In this document: in pieces, positions 1-11,126 of the stretch
Layout of the letters: every line of letters begins with the position of its first letter
Position numbering within the stretch: position 1 is the first letter of the stretch
Assembly (NCBI GenBank): GCA_023091665.1
Contig: JALJCQ010000019.1
Span: forward strand, 124,001 to 188,000
Reading direction: 5' to 3'
DNA from: Pythium myriotylum
Taxonomy: Eukaryota; Oomycota; Peronosporomycetes; Pythiales; Pythiaceae
DNA length: 64,000 bases
Position numbers and translations under genes: made by a program
The notes under the pieces: generated by a model
Seen by the model: only the letters and a program-made list of their open reading frames with translations
The model's database searches: none
What the model was told of the DNA's origin: nothing

Positions 1-2009
1 GAGTTCCGCGACGATGAAGATGATGAAGATCAAGATGAAGCAACCGACAACCAAGATGATGAAGACATGGGTGAGCAGCCAGCCTCACCAGCACCAAGTC
101 AGCGCAGCTACGAGCGACCGGAGTGGCAACAGGGCCAGCGGTCGCAGCGTCCAGCAGCACCAGCATCGGCCCAGCAGCCGAATGTCGACTACGCACCAGG
201 GTCCAAGCGCCACTCTCGCACGCACTCGCTCGAGAACCTGGCTGAACCGCCAGTTGAGAAGCGCTACGGACGTGTTGGACGCACAAGTGGTGCGACTCCA
301 CCACCCACGCAAGGTCCAAGGACATCGCTCGAAGATCTGTCTGCACTGCTCACGTCGATCGAAGAGGAAGGCGTAGAAGATGAAGACGAAGAAGGCGAAG
401 ACGTGCAAGAACAAGGGGGAGAAGACCAAGATTACGAAGAGTTTGCCCTCGTCGTGAATTCAGGGGAAGAGTTGCCGACATCGTTCAAGTCGGCGATGGA
501 ATCCGACGACGCCAGCAACTGGAAGGAAGCCTGCGACTCCGAGCTTGAGTCGCTCAAGAAGAACGAGACCTGGGACCTAGTCCCTTTGCCAGCCGGACGC
601 AAGGCCATCACCAGCAAGTGGGTGTTCAAGGTCAAGGAAACCGCCGAAGGACTCGTCGAGCGGTACAAGGCTCGACTCGTTGCCAAGGGGTTCCTGCAGA
701 AGTACGGCATCGACTTCGAAGAGACATTCGCACCCGTCGCCAAGTTCACGTCGATCCGCACCATCCTCAGCATCGCCGCTCGACACAAGCTCATGATCCA
801 TCAGATGGATGTCAAGACGGCGTTCCTGAACGGCAACCTCGACGAAGAAATCTACATGAAGCAGCCCGAAGGCTTCGTCGACCAGCGCCACCCCGACTAC
901 GTGTGCAAGCTCAAGCGCTCGCTCTACGGTCTCAAGCAGTCACCACGCATGTGGAACCAGACCATCGACGCCTTCATGCGCAAGGTCGGCTTCACCAAGT
1001 GCGAGATGGACCACTGCGTGTACGTCAAGCGGAGCGGCTCGGCGATGATCTTCGTGGTGATCTACGTCGACGACCTCGTCCTCGCCTGCAACAGCCTCGA
1101 GTTGCTCACGGCGACCAAGCGTGCACTCAGCGAACGCTTCGAGATGTCCGACCTCGGCGAACTCAAGTACTGCCTCGGCATGGAAGTTGATCAAGACCCC
1201 AAGTCCGGCGACGTGACCATGCGGCAGACCAAGTTCCTGCAGTCGATCCTGACCAAGCTCGGCATGCAAGACTGCAAACCAGTGAGGACCCCTCAAGACC
1301 CCGGACTCAAGCTGACCAAGGCCATGTGTGAAGGTGGTTGCAAGCACGAAGACACCATGAAGAACGTGCCGTACCGAAGTGCAGTCGGCGCACTCATGTA
1401 CCTCATGGTCGGCACTCGACCAGACCTCGCAGCGGCAGTCGGCACACTCAGCCAGTTCGCCGCGGACCCGTGTCCAACACATTGGCAAGCTCTCAAGCGT
1501 GTGCTCCGGTATCTGCAAGCGACTCCGACCTACGGCCTGCAGTTCTCGGCATCGAACGACGGAAGACTGGTCGGCTACTCCGACGCCGACTGGGCTGGCG
1601 ACATCGAGTCACGTCGAAGCACCAGCGGCTACGTGTTCATGCTCAACGGCGGATGCATCAGCTGGCGCAGCAAGAAGCAGCGAACTGTCGCCCTCTCCTC
1701 GACCGAAGCAGAGTACATGGCTCTATCGGAAGCGATCCAAGAAGCCGTGTGGCTCAAGGCGTTCCTGTGCGAACTCGGCGAAGTTGCAAGCGACCAAGCG
1801 CTCACGGTGTACGAAGACAACCAAGGTGCGATCGCGTTGGCCAAGAACCCCGAGTTCCACAAGCGCACCAAGCACATCGACATTCGCTACCACTTCGTTC
1901 GTGAGAAGGTCGAGGACGGTCAAGTGTGTCTGCAGTATTGCCCGACCCAAGACATGCTTGCCGACATCATGACCAAGCCGATCCCCACTGTCCAGTTCGA
2001 CGTGCTCCG
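1..2009 (+). pseudogene. Ty1/copia pol, 3' part (RT and RNase H), cut by window edge
   Basis: The reading frame enters from the left edge and encodes the linker after integrase, the RVT_2 reverse transcriptase and RNase H. The RT shows [12 protein letters not shown], the palm motif [12 protein letters not shown] and [10 protein letters not shown]. RNase H shows [19 protein letters not shown] and [12 protein letters not shown]. The integrity sequence matches 8,761-10,769 exactly in layout. The protein runs to FDVLR and then directly into an LTR in the opposite orientation at 2,010, which supplies a chance stop at 2,058. The natural pol end, PPT and 3' LTR of this copy are therefore missing. 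Confidence 0.9.
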
Positions 2010-2366
2010 TGTTGGAAGGTCGCTTGGGTGGTGGGATGCAAAATGCAAAGTGAATTGATCGGGACTTAGTTCGCTGCTGCTACCTCTAAGCCGTCTGTGT
2101 GTGTCCTACGCTGCCATAATCAAATGTATGTCCTACCTATCGTAAACATATGCAAACATGAAGTGACTTCGTGGATACTTCAACGAAGTCGATGGGTGGC
2201 ACTGGATTCAAACCAGAACCAGACGGAGAATCTTCCACATGTCGAATCTTCCACGGAGAATCTTCCACGGAGAATCTTCTGCAGGAGAATCTTCTACAGC
2301 CGAGCTTCAACTGCCGAGCTTCAACTGGAATGATGACGCTGGGTTCGAGGCGCATCATCTTCAACA
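2010..2366 (-). repeat. Copia LTR (357 bp, minus orientation)
   Basis: The plus strand reads TGTTGGAAGG to CTTCAACA, so the LTR lies in minus orientation. It is the 3' LTR of the truncated minus-strand element 2,010-5,277. Its right edge abuts the end of the truncated pol (GGACGGGTT on the minus strand, PPT-like). Its left edge abuts a plus-strand pol end. It contains five GAANNTTC units and two copies of a GTTGAAGCTCGG repeat. Confidence 0.9.
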
Positions 2367-4916
2367 AACCCGTCCGTAGCGCTTCTCAACTGGCGGTTCA
2401 GCCAGGTTCTCGAGCGAGTGCGTGCGAGAGTGGCGCTTGGACCCTGGTGCGTAGTCGACATTCGGCTGCTGGGCCGATGCTGGTGCTGCTGGACGCTGCG
2501 ACCGCTGGCCCTGTTGCCACTCCGGTCGCTCGTAGCTGCGCTGACTTGGTGCTGGTGAGGCTGGCTGCTCACCCATGTCTTCATCATCTTGGTTGTCGGT
2601 TGCTTCATCTTGATCTTCATCATCTTCATCGTCGCGGAACTCGACGGACTTGCTCCAGGGTTCTTCGCGCTTGCCATCGTCGAACGTGTCTTCCATGAAC
2701 TGCGCGTCTCGACTGATGACGATCCGGCCGGTTGCGATTTCTTCAAACCGATACGCTTTCTCGTGGTCCGAGTAGCCGAGGAACCGACACAAGATGGCTC
2801 GGGCGTCGAACTTCGACCGCTTCTCCTTGGGCACGTGGACGTACGCATGGCAGCCGAACACCTTGAAGTTGGCGAGCAAGGGCTTCTTCCCGTACCATTC
2901 TTCGTACGGCGACTTGTACAAGTCTCGAGCGCGGGTCGGAAGTCGGTTGCGAACTTCGACTGCAGTCATGACGGCTTCGCCACAGTACTCGTCGGACAAG
3001 TTGGCATGGTGGAGCTTGCAACGACCACACTCACCGATGGTTCGGTTCATGCGCTCCGCCACACCGTTCAACTGAGGCGTGTATGGCGGCGTGACGTCGT
3101 GCTCGATGCCACGCTTGCGACAGAACTTGGCAAGCTTGGCCGACTGGTACTCGCCGCCGCCGTCGGTCCGAAGCACCTTGACTCGACGACCGGTTTGGTT
3201 CTCGGCCCAGTTGACGAACTCGACGAACTTGTCGTAGACTTCGTCCTTGGACCGCATGAGGTACAACTTGCACAGTCGAGACTTGTCGTCGGTGAAGGTG
3301 GCGAAGTACTTCATGCCGCCGAAAGTCGGAGTCTTCATGGGGCCGGCCACATCGCTGTACACGACGTCAAGCAGATTCGCAGACCGCTTGGTCGTGCCCG
3401 ACTGGAACTTGACGCGAGTCAGCTTGCCGAGTGCACAGCCTTCACAGACCTCCCACTCCTGCACAGACCCAATGTCGAGTCCGTCGGCGAGGTCCTTCTT
3501 GACGATGGCTTCGAGACCGCTGAAGCCGATGTGACCGAGTCGGAGGTGCCACAGGTACGACTTGGACATGGCGCGACCTCGTCTTGCACTGGCGGCGTGG
3601 GCTGCTTCAATCGACACTGGAGACATGTTGAGCTTGAACAGACCCTTGCCGATACGAGTGCCGATGGTCCGCTTGGCGCCCTTGAGAACGACGAAGCAAC
3701 CGTCCTTGTCGAACGTCACGGGAGCAACGTCCTCCGTGAATCTTCCGACCGAGAACAGGTTGCGGCTGAGCTTGGGGATATGCCACACGTTGGTGAGCAA
3801 ACCCTTCTTGACACCGCTTGGAGTCTTCATCGACATGAGAATGTCTCCCACGCCGACCGCTTGGACCGTGCCATCATCGGCCAGATGCACGTCGACTGGG
3901 TCAATCTTCTTGTAGTTCATCATGAACTGCTTGGTTCGCGACATGTGCTGAGTCGCACCCGAGTCGACCAACCACGCCGTGGATTGACTCGACTTGCCTT
4001 GGGTCTTCCCGACCGAGAACAGGTACTCGCCGGGGTCTTCATCTCGCGCAAGGTTCGCTCGCTGGAACCGTTGCCGAGGGTTGCCGTTTCCGTTGCCGTT
4101 GCCGTTGCCGCCGGAGTTGCCGTTGCCGTTGCCGTTGCCGTTGTCCTTGACACGCGAGTGGCACTCCGCGGCCCAATGACCGATCTTGCCGCAGTAGTTG
4201 CACGTGCCAGTCTTCTTGACTGCACGGCCCTTGGGCTTCGCGTCACTTGTCATGAACGCTTGGCCAAGCGTGGCTCCGTCGCCACCTTGCTCCTTGCGCT
4301 TCATGTCTTCATGGAGCAGCCGAGACGTCACGAGTTCCCACGTGAGTGCGTCGACACGCGACTCCAACGCCGTGATGAGGAACTGGTACGACTCGCTGAG
4401 ACTGCCGAGAAGCGTGATCACCAAGTCGTCTTCGCTGACCGGAGCGCCCACTGCGTCGAGTTGCTCCGCCAGGGTCTTGAGCTTGTTGATGTGCGTGAGC
4501 ACATCGTCACCTTCTTCCATCATGGTCGTGAAGAAACGACGACGAAGAAAGAGCTTGTTGGCAAGGCTCTTCTTCTCGAAGTGTTCTTCCAGTCTTGACC
4601 ATGCATCTTGCGCACCACTCGCCGACCGAACCAGCGGGAGCTGCGAGTCTTCCATCGCGAGACAGATCATCAAGGCAAGGCAAGACTTCTTCTTGAAGAG
4701 GGCTCGGTCCGCGTCGGTCTGGCACTGCTCGAGTTTGACCTCTCCACAGACAACTTCCCAGACGTCGCGTTCTTCGAGCACCATCTGCATCTTGAACTTC
4801 CATGTGTGGAAGTTGGTTCCGTCGAACTTGTTGATGCGGGCTGGGGTGGTCGAATCCATGGCGAAGGCTGGGGAGGCGAAGTCGGTGGAGGCAGAGTCGG
4901 CTGGGCTTGGGCTCAT
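2361..4916 (-). pseudogene. Truncated copia gag-PR-INT polyprotein
   Basis: The frame starts at the ATG inside the primer-binding site (4,916) and runs through copia Gag, the CCHC knuckle [14 protein letters not shown], protease DSGATQHM, the gag-pre-integrase region (HLRLGH and CEGCALGK) and integrase with LRTDGGGEY and GVAERMNRT. It stays open to EKRYGRVC, where the LTR provides the stop. RT and RNase H are absent, so it cannot copy itself. Compared with 6,451-10,818 it has 12 fewer residues in the Gly-Asn linker and Cys instead of Trp in EYWGEAV of integrase. It could still yield Gag particles, protease and integrase. Confidence 0.85.
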
Positions 4917-4920
4917 AACC
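4909..4920 (-). other. Primer-binding site of truncated copia element
   Basis: On the minus strand, GGTTATGAGCCC follows the LTR end directly. It is complementary to the anticodon stem-loop of initiator tRNA-Met, as at 6,447. Confidence 0.7.
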
Positions 4921-5277
4921 TGTTGGAAGGTCGCTTGGTTGGTGGGATGCAAAATGCAAAGTGAATTGATCGGGACTTAGTTCGCTACTGCTACCTCTAA
5001 GCCGTCTGTGTGTGTCCTACGCTACCATAATCAAATGTATGTCCTACCTATCGTAAACATATGCAAACATGAAGTGACTTCGTGGATACTTCAACGAAGT
5101 CGATGGGTGGCACTGGATTCAAACCAGAACCAGACGGAGAATCTTCCACATGTCGAATCTTCCACGGAGAATCTTCCACGGAGAATCTTCTGCAGGAGAA
5201 TCTTCTACAGCCGAGCTTCAACTGCCGAGCTTCAACTGGAATGATGACGCTGGGTTCGAGGCGCATCATCTTCAACA
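4921..5277 (-). repeat. Copia LTR (357 bp, minus orientation)
   Basis: This is the 5' LTR of the truncated minus-strand element. Its inner edge meets the primer-binding site. Its outer edge meets plus-strand integrase sequence (AGGTGCTTCGG) with no flanking host DNA. Confidence 0.9.
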
Positions 5278-6095
5278 AGGTGCTTCGGACCGACGGCGGC
5301 GGCGAGTACCAGTCGGCCAAGCTTGCCAAGTTCTGTCGCAAGCGTGGCATCGAGCACGACGTCACGCCGCCATACACGCCTCAGTTGAACGGTGTGGCGG
5401 AGCGCATGAACCGAACCATCGGTGAGTGTGGTCGTTGCAAGCTCCACCATGCCAACTTGTCCGACGAGTACTGGGGCGAAGCCGTCATGACTGCAGTCGA
5501 AGTTCGCAACCGACTTCCGACCCGCGCTCGAGACTTGTACAAGTCGCCGTACGAAGAATGGTACGGGAAGAAGCCCTTGCTCGCCAACTTCAAGGTGTTC
5601 GGCTGCCATGCGTACGTCCACGTGCCCAAGGAGAAGCGGTCGAAGTTCGACGCCCGAGCCATCTTGTGTCGGTTCCTCGGCTACTCGGACCACGAGAAAG
5701 CGTATCGGTTTGAAGAAATCGCAACCGGCCGGATCGTCATCAGTCGAGACGCGCAGTTCATGGAAGACACGTTCGACGATGGCAAGCGCGAAGAACCCTG
5801 GAGCAAGTCCGTCGAGTTCCGCGACGATGAAGATGATGAAGATCAAGATGAAGCAACCGACAACCAAGATGATGAAGACATGGGTGAGCAGCCAGCCTCA
5901 CCAGCACCAAGTCAGCGCAGCTACGAGCGACCGGAGTGGCAACAGGGCCAGCGGTCGCAGCGTCCAGCAGCACCAGCATCGGCCCAGCAGCCGAATGTCG
6001 ACTACGCACCAGGGTCCAAGCGCCACTCTCGCACGCACTCGCTCGAGAACCTGGCTGAACCGCCAGTTGAGAAGCGCTACGGACGGGTTTGTTGA
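5278..6095 (+). pseudogene. Copia integrase fragment ending at an LTR
   Basis: The frame begins inside integrase at [10 protein letters not shown], the second catalytic Asp region, continues through [10 protein letters not shown] and the acidic linker, and ends at EKRYGRV where the LTR at 6,090 begins. It is the 3' part of a truncated element of the same type as 2,010-5,277, but on the plus strand. Gag, protease and the first catalytic Asp are missing, so it is dead. An upstream frame opens through the neighbouring LTR by chance. Confidence 0.8.
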
Positions 6096-6446
6096 AGATG
6101 ATGCGCCTCGAACCCAGCGTCATCATTCCAGTTGAAGCTCGGCAGTTGAAGCTCGGCTGTAGAAGATTCTCCTGCAGAAGATTCTCCGTGGAAGATTCTC
6201 CGTGGAAGATTCGACATGTGGAAGATTCTCCGTCTGGTTCTGGTTTGAATCCAGTGCCACCCATCGGCTTCGTTGAAGTATCCACGAAGTCAGTTCATGT
6301 TTGCACATGTTTACGATAGGTAGGACATGCATATGATTACGGTAGCGTAGGACACACACAGACGGCTTAGAGGTAGCAGCAGCGAACTAAGTCCCGATCA
6401 ATTCACTTTGCATTTTGCATCCCACCAACCAAGCGACCTTCCAACA
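6090..6446 (+). repeat. Copia LTR (357 bp, plus orientation)
   Basis: It reads TGTTGAAGATGATG to CCTTCCAACA. It is both the end of the truncated fragment on its left and the 5' LTR of the near-complete element on its right. GAAGATTC units lie at 6,162, 6,177, 6,191, 6,205 and 6,221. Confidence 0.92.
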
Positions 6447-6459
6447 GGTTATGAGCCCA
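6447..6459 (+). other. Copia primer-binding site (initiator tRNA-Met anticodon arm)
   Basis: GGTTATGAGCCCA starts right after the LTR. It is complementary to the anticodon stem-loop of eukaryotic initiator tRNA-Met rather than to a tRNA 3' end. That is the arrangement known for Drosophila copia, which primes with a tRNA half. The gag start codon (6,451) is part of the site. Confidence 0.75.
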
Positions 6460-9400
6460 AGCCCAGCCGACTCTGCCTCCACCGACTTCGCCTCCCCAGC
6501 CTTCGCCATGGATTCGACCACCCCAGCCCGCATCAACAAGTTCGACGGAACCAACTTCCACACATGGAAGTTCAAGATGCAGATGGTGCTCGAAGAACGC
6601 GACGTCTGGGAAGTTGTCTGTGGAGAGGTCAAACTCGAGCAGTGCCAGACCGACGCGGACCGAGCCCTCTTCAAGAAGAAGTCTTGCCTTGCCTTGATGA
6701 TCTGTCTCGCGATGGAAGACTCGCAGCTCCCGCTGGTTCGGTCGGCGAGTGGTGCGCAAGATGCATGGTCAAGACTGGAAGAACACTTCGAGAAGAAGAG
6801 CCTTGCCAACAAGCTCTTTCTTCGTCGTCGTTTCTTCACGACCATGATGGAAGAAGGTGACGATGTGCTCACGCACATCAACAAGCTCAAGACCCTGGCC
6901 GAGCAACTCGACGCAGTCGGCGCTCCGGTCAGCGAAGACGACTTGGTGATCACGCTTCTCGGCAGTCTCAGCGAGTCGTACCAGTTCCTCATCACGGCGT
7001 TGGAGTCGCGTGTCGACGCGCTCACGTGGGAACTCGTGACGTCTCGGCTGCTCCATGAAGACATGAAGCGCAAGGAGCAAGGTGGCGACGGAGCCACGCT
7101 TGGCCAAGCGTTCATGACAAGTGACGCGAAGCCCAAGGGCCGTGCAGTCAAGAAGACTGGCACGTGCAACTACTGCGGCAAGATCGGTCATTGGGCCGCG
7201 GAGTGCCACTCGCGTGTCAAGGACAACGGCAACGGCAACGGCAACGGCAACTCCGGCGGCAACGGCAACGGCAACGGAAACGGCAACTCCGGCGGCAACG
7301 GCAACGGCAACGGAAACGGCAACCCTCGGCAACGGTTCCAGCGAGCGAACCTTGCGCGAGATGAAGACCCCGGCGAGTACCTGTTCTCGGTCGGGAAGAC
7401 CCAAGGCAAGTCGAGTCAATCCACGGCGTGGTTGGTCGACTCGGGTGCGACTCAGCACATGTCGCGAACCAAGCAGTTCATGATGAACTACAAGAAGATT
7501 GACCCAGTCGACGTGCATCTGGCCGATGATGGCACGGTCCAAGCGGTCGGCGTGGGAGACATTCTCATGTCGATGAAGACTCCAAGCGGTGTCAAGAAGG
7601 GTTTGCTCACCAACGTGTGGCATATCCCCAAGCTCAGCCGCAACCTGTTCTCGGTCGGAAGATTCACGGAGGACGTTGCTCCCGTGACGTTCGACAAGGA
7701 CGGTTGCTTCGTCGTTCTCAAGGGCGCCAAGCGGACCATCGGCACTCGTATCGGCAAGGGTCTGTTCAAGCTCAACATGTCTCCAGTGTCGATTGAAGCA
7801 GCCCACGCCGCCAGTGCAAGACGAGGTCGCGCCATGTCCAAGTCGTACCTGTGGCACCTCCGACTCGGTCACATCGGCTTCAGCGGTCTCGAAGCCATCG
7901 TCAAGAAGGACCTCGCCGACGGACTCGACATTGGGTCTGTGCAGGAGTGGGAGGTCTGTGAAGGCTGTGCACTCGGCAAGCTGACTCGCGTCAAGTTCCA
8001 GTCGGGCACGACCAAGCGGTCTGCGAATCTGCTTGACGTCGTGTACAGCGATGTGGCCGGCCCCATGAAGACTCCGACTTTCGGCGGCATGAAGTACTTC
8101 GCCACCTTCACCGACGACAAGTCTCGACTGTGCAAGTTGTACCTCATGCGGTCCAAGGACGAAGTCTACGACAAGTTCGTCGAGTTCGTCAACTGGGCCG
8201 AGAACCAAACCGGTCGTCGAGTCAAGGTGCTTCGAACCGACGGCGGCGGCGAGTACCAGTCGGCCAAGCTTGCCAAGTTCTGTCGCAAGCGTGGCATCGA
8301 GCACGACGTCACGCCGCCATACACGCCTCAGTTGAACGGTGTGGCGGAGCGCATGAACCGAACCATCGGTGAGTGTGGTCGTTGCAAGCTCCACCATGCC
8401 AACTTGTCCGACGAGTACTGGGGCGAAGCCGTCATGACTGCAGTCGAAGTTCGCAACCGACTTCCGACCCGCGCTCGAGACTTGTACAAGTCGCCGTACG
8501 AAGAATGGTACGGGAAGAAGCCCTTGCTCGCCAACTTCAAGGTGTTCGGCTGCCATGCGTACGTCCACGTGCCCAAGGAGAAGCGGTCGAAGTTCGACGC
8601 CCGAGCCATCTTGTGTCGGTTCCTCGGCTACTCGGACCACGAGAAAGCGTATCGGTTTGAAGAAATCGCAACCGGCCGGATCGTCATCAGTCGAGACGCG
8701 CAGTTCATGGAAGACACGTTCGACGATGGCAAGCGCGAAGAACCCTGGAGCAAGTCCGTCGAGTTCCGCGACGATGAAGATGATGAAGATCAAGATGAAG
8801 CAACCGACAACCAAGATGATGAAGACATGGGTGAGCAGCCAGCCTCACCAGCACCAAGTCAGCGCAGCTACGAGCGACCGGAGTGGCAACAGGGCCAGCG
8901 GTCGCAGCGTCCAGCAGCACCAGCATCGGCCCAGCAGCCGAATGTCGACTACGCACCAGGGTCCAAGCGCCACTCTCGCACGCACTCGCTCGAGAACCTG
9001 GCTGAACCGCCAGTTGAGAAGCGCTACGGACGTGTTGGACGCACAAGTGGTGCGACTCCACCACCCACGCAAGGTCCAAGGACATCGCTCGAAGATCTGT
9101 CTGCACTGCTCACGTCGATCGAAGAGGAAGGCGTAGAAGATGAAGACGAAGAAGGCGAAGACGTGCAAGAACAAGGGGGAGAAGACCAAGATTACGAAGA
9201 GTTTGCCCTCGTCGTGAATTCAGGGGAAGAGTTGCCGACATCGTTCAAGTCGGCGATGGAATCCGACGACGCCAGCAACTGGAAGGAAGCCTGCGACTCC
9301 GAGCTTGAGTCGCTCAAGAAGAACGAGACCTGGGACCTAGTCCCTTTGCCAGCCGGACGCAAGGCCATCACCAGCAAGTGGGTGTTCAAGGTCAAGGAAA

Positions 9401-10818
9401 CCGCCGAAGGACTCGTCGAGCGGTACAAGGCTCGACTCGTTGCCAAGGGGTTCCTGCAGAAGTACGGCATCGACTTCGAAGAGACATTCGCACCCGTCGC
9501 CAAGTTCACGTCGATCCGCACCATCCTCAGCATCGCCGCTCGACACAAGCTCATGATCCATCAGATGGATGTCAAGACGGCGTTCCTGAACGGCAACCTC
9601 GACGAAGAAATCTACATGAAGCAGCCCGAAGGCTTCGTCGACCAGCGCCACCCCGACTACGTGTGCAAGCTCAAGCGCTCGCTCTACGGTCTCAAGCAGT
9701 CACCACGCATGTGGAACCAGACCATCGACGCCTTCATGCGCAAGGTCGGCTTCACCAAGTGCGAGATGGACCACTGCGTGTACGTCAAGCGGAGCGGCTC
9801 GGCGATGATCTTCGTGGTGATCTACGTCGACGACCTCGTCCTCGCCTGCAACAGCCTCGAGTTGCTCACGGCGACCAAGCGTGCACTCAGCGAACGCTTC
9901 GAGATGTCCGACCTCGGCGAACTCAAGTACTGCCTCGGCATGGAAGTTGATCAAGACCCCAAGTCCGGCGACGTGACCATGCGGCAGACCAAGTTCCTGC
10001 AGTCGATCCTGACCAAGCTCGGCATGCAAGACTGCAAACCAGTGAGGACCCCTCAAGACCCCGGACTCAAGCTGACCAAGGCCATGTGTGAAGGTGGTTG
10101 CAAGCACGAAGACACCATGAAGAACGTGCCGTACCGAAGTGCAGTCGGCGCACTCATGTACCTCATGGTCGGCACTCGACCAGACCTCGCAGCGGCAGTC
10201 GGCACACTCAGCCAGTTCGCCGCGGACCCGTGTCCAACACATTGGCAAGCTCTCAAGCGTGTGCTCCGGTATCTGCAAGCGACTCCGACCTACGGCCTGC
10301 AGTTCTCGGCATCGAACGACGGAAGACTGGTCGGCTACTCCGACGCCGACTGGGCTGGCGACATCGAGTCACGTCGAAGCACCAGCGGCTACGTGTTCAT
10401 GCTCAACGGCGGATGCATCAGCTGGCGCAGCAAGAAGCAGCGAACTGTCGCCCTCTCCTCGACCGAAGCAGAGTACATGGCTCTATCGGAAGCGATCCAA
10501 GAAGCCGTGTGGCTCAAGGCGTTCCTGTGCGAACTCGGCGAAGTTGCAAGCGACCAAGCGCTCACGGTGTACGAAGACAACCAAGGTGCGATCGCGTTGG
10601 CCAAGAACCCCGAGTTCCACAAGCGCACCAAGCACATCGACATTCGCTACCACTTCGTTCGTGAGAAGGTCGAGGACGGTCAAGTGTGTCTGCAGTATTG
10701 CCCGACCCAAGACATGCTTGCCGACATCATGACCAAGCCGATCCCCACTGTCCAGTTCGACGTGCTCCGTGTTGGAAGGTCGCTTGGGTGGTGGGATGCA
10801 AAATGCAAAGTGAATTGA
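6451..10818 (+). CDS. Ty1/copia gag-pol polyprotein, nearly complete
   Basis: A single frame of 1,455 residues encodes the whole copia order. Gag ([14 protein letters not shown]) comes first, then a CCHC knuckle starting at residue 239, an asparagine-glycine repeat linker, and an aspartic protease with DSGA at residue 330. Integrase follows with Asp534, Asp597 and Glu633, a DD35E triad. RT has YVDD at 1,125-1,128 and RNase H has SDADWAG near 1,298. I chose the ATG inside the primer site; an ATG 36 bp upstream lies within the LTR. After FDVLR the frame runs into an inverted LTR at 10,770, so the last residues are LTR-derived and the native PPT and 3' LTR are missing. All catalytic residues I can check are intact. 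Confidence 0.92.
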   Translation: MSPSPADSASTDFASPAFAMDSTTPARINKFDGTNFHTWKFKMQMVLEERDVWEVVCGEVKLEQCQTDADRALFKKKSCLALMICLAMEDSQLPLVRSASGAQDAWSRLEEHFEKKSLANKLFLRRRFFTTMMEEGDDVLTHINKLKTLAEQLDAVGAPVSEDDLVITLLGSLSESYQFLITALESRVDALTWELVTSRLLHEDMKRKEQGGDGATLGQAFMTSDAKPKGRAVKKTGTCNYCGKIGHWAAECHSRVKDNGNGNGNGNSGGNGNGNGNGNSGGNGNGNGNGNPRQRFQRANLARDEDPGEYLFSVGKTQGKSSQSTAWLVDSGATQHMSRTKQFMMNYKKIDPVDVHLADDGTVQAVGVGDILMSMKTPSGVKKGLLTNVWHIPKLSRNLFSVGRFTEDVAPVTFDKDGCFVVLKGAKRTIGTRIGKGLFKLNMSPVSIEAAHAASARRGRAMSKSYLWHLRLGHIGFSGLEAIVKKDLADGLDIGSVQEWEVCEGCALGKLTRVKFQSGTTKRSANLLDVVYSDVAGPMKTPTFGGMKYFATFTDDKSRLCKLYLMRSKDEVYDKFVEFVNWAENQTGRRVKVLRTDGGGEYQSAKLAKFCRKRGIEHDVTPPYTPQLNGVAERMNRTIGECGRCKLHHANLSDEYWGEAVMTAVEVRNRLPTRARDLYKSPYEEWYGKKPLLANFKVFGCHAYVHVPKEKRSKFDARAILCRFLGYSDHEKAYRFEEIATGRIVISRDAQFMEDTFDDGKREEPWSKSVEFRDDEDDEDQDEATDNQDDEDMGEQPASPAPSQRSYERPEWQQGQRSQRPAAPASAQQPNVDYAPGSKRHSRTHSLENLAEPPVEKRYGRVGRTSGATPPPTQGPRTSLEDLSALLTSIEEEGVEDEDEEGEDVQEQGGEDQDYEEFALVVNSGEELPTSFKSAMESDDASNWKEACDSELESLKKNETWDLVPLPAGRKAITSKWVFKVKETAEGLVERYKARLVAKGFLQKYGIDFEETFAPVAKFTSIRTILSIAARHKLMIHQMDVKTAFLNGNLDEEIYMKQPEGFVDQRHPDYVCKLKRSLYGLKQSPRMWNQTIDAFMRKVGFTKCEMDHCVYVKRSGSAMIFVVIYVDDLVLACNSLELLTATKRALSERFEMSDLGELKYCLGMEVDQDPKSGDVTMRQTKFLQSILTKLGMQDCKPVRTPQDPGLKLTKAMCEGGCKHEDTMKNVPYRSAVGALMYLMVGTRPDLAAAVGTLSQFAADPCPTHWQALKRVLRYLQATPTYGLQFSASNDGRLVGYSDADWAGDIESRRSTSGYVFMLNGGCISWRSKKQRTVALSSTEAEYMALSEAIQEAVWLKAFLCELGEVASDQALTVYEDNQGAIALAKNPEFHKRTKHIDIRYHFVREKVEDGQVCLQYCPTQDMLADIMTKPIPTVQFDVLRVGRSLGWWDAKCKVN
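7228..7323 (+). repeat. Gly-Asn coding microsatellite in copia gag
   Basis: GGCAAC hexamers, interrupted by TCCGGCGGC, encode a Gly-Asn linker between the zinc knuckle and protease. This copy and 12,844-12,938 hold one 36-bp unit more than the copy at 4,086-4,142. Confidence 0.85.
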
Positions 10819-11126
10819 TCGGGACTTAGTTCGCTGCTGCTACCTCTAAGCCGTCTGTGTGTGTCCTACGCTGCCATAATCAAATGTATGTCCTACCTAT
10901 CGTAAACATATGCAAACATGAAGTGACTTCGTGGATACTTCAACGAAGTCGATGGGTGGCACTGGATTCAAACCAGAACCAGACGGAGAATCTTCCACAT
11001 GTCGAATCTTCCACGGAGAATCTTCCACGGAGAATCTTCTGCAGGAGAATCTTCTACAGCCGAGCTTCAACTGCCGAGCTTCAACTGGAATGATGACGCT
11101 GGGTTCGAGGCGCATCATCTTCAACA
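10770..11126 (-). repeat. Copia LTR (357 bp, minus orientation)
   Basis: It starts right after FDVLR of the near-complete pol, in opposite orientation to that element's 5' LTR. It therefore acts as the 3' LTR of the minus-strand truncated element to its right. Confidence 0.9.

Larger units (their letters stand above)
2010..5277 (-). mobile_element. Truncated Ty1/copia element, RT-less, with two direct LTRs
   Basis: Two LTRs in the same minus orientation (4,921-5,277 as 5', 2,010-2,366 as 3') flank 2,554 bp of internal sequence with primer site, gag, protease and integrase. The internal part stops just after integrase at the residues EKRYGRV, where full-length pol continues into RT. The clean join to the LTR suggests a deletion derivative that could have been mobilised by a complete relative. 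The outer flanks (pol end on the left, integrase on the right) show no matching target-site duplication. Confidence 0.85.
1..6446. repeat. Tandem duplication, copy 1 (copia cluster)
   Basis: This stretch recurs almost base for base at 8,761-15,242. The offset is 8,760 bp up to about 4,100 and 8,796 bp after it, because copy 2 has 36 bp more in the Gly-Asn repeat of gag. The true left boundary lies outside the window. Near-identity over 6.4 kb means either a very recent tandem duplication or an assembly artefact. Confidence 0.9.

Noticed and set aside
2589..4598. Long antisense frame of about 670-680 codons opposite the copia gag-pol (also 6,769-8,814 and 11,349-13,394)
   Set aside because: It lies exactly opposite the conserved polyprotein, has His/Val/Asp-biased shadow composition and no domain. 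It exists because the polyprotein codons avoid the complementary stops.
6162..6228. Repeated GAAGATTC units as a CRISPR-like array
   Set aside because: Units are 8 bp with 6-8 bp spacers inside a eukaryotic LTR; this is not CRISPR architecture.
4921..6446. Inverted copia LTRs at 4,921-5,277 and 6,090-6,446 as terminal inverted repeats of a DNA transposon
   Set aside because: The sequence between them is an internal integrase fragment and the repeats have primer sites and TG...CA ends; they are LTRs in opposite orientation.
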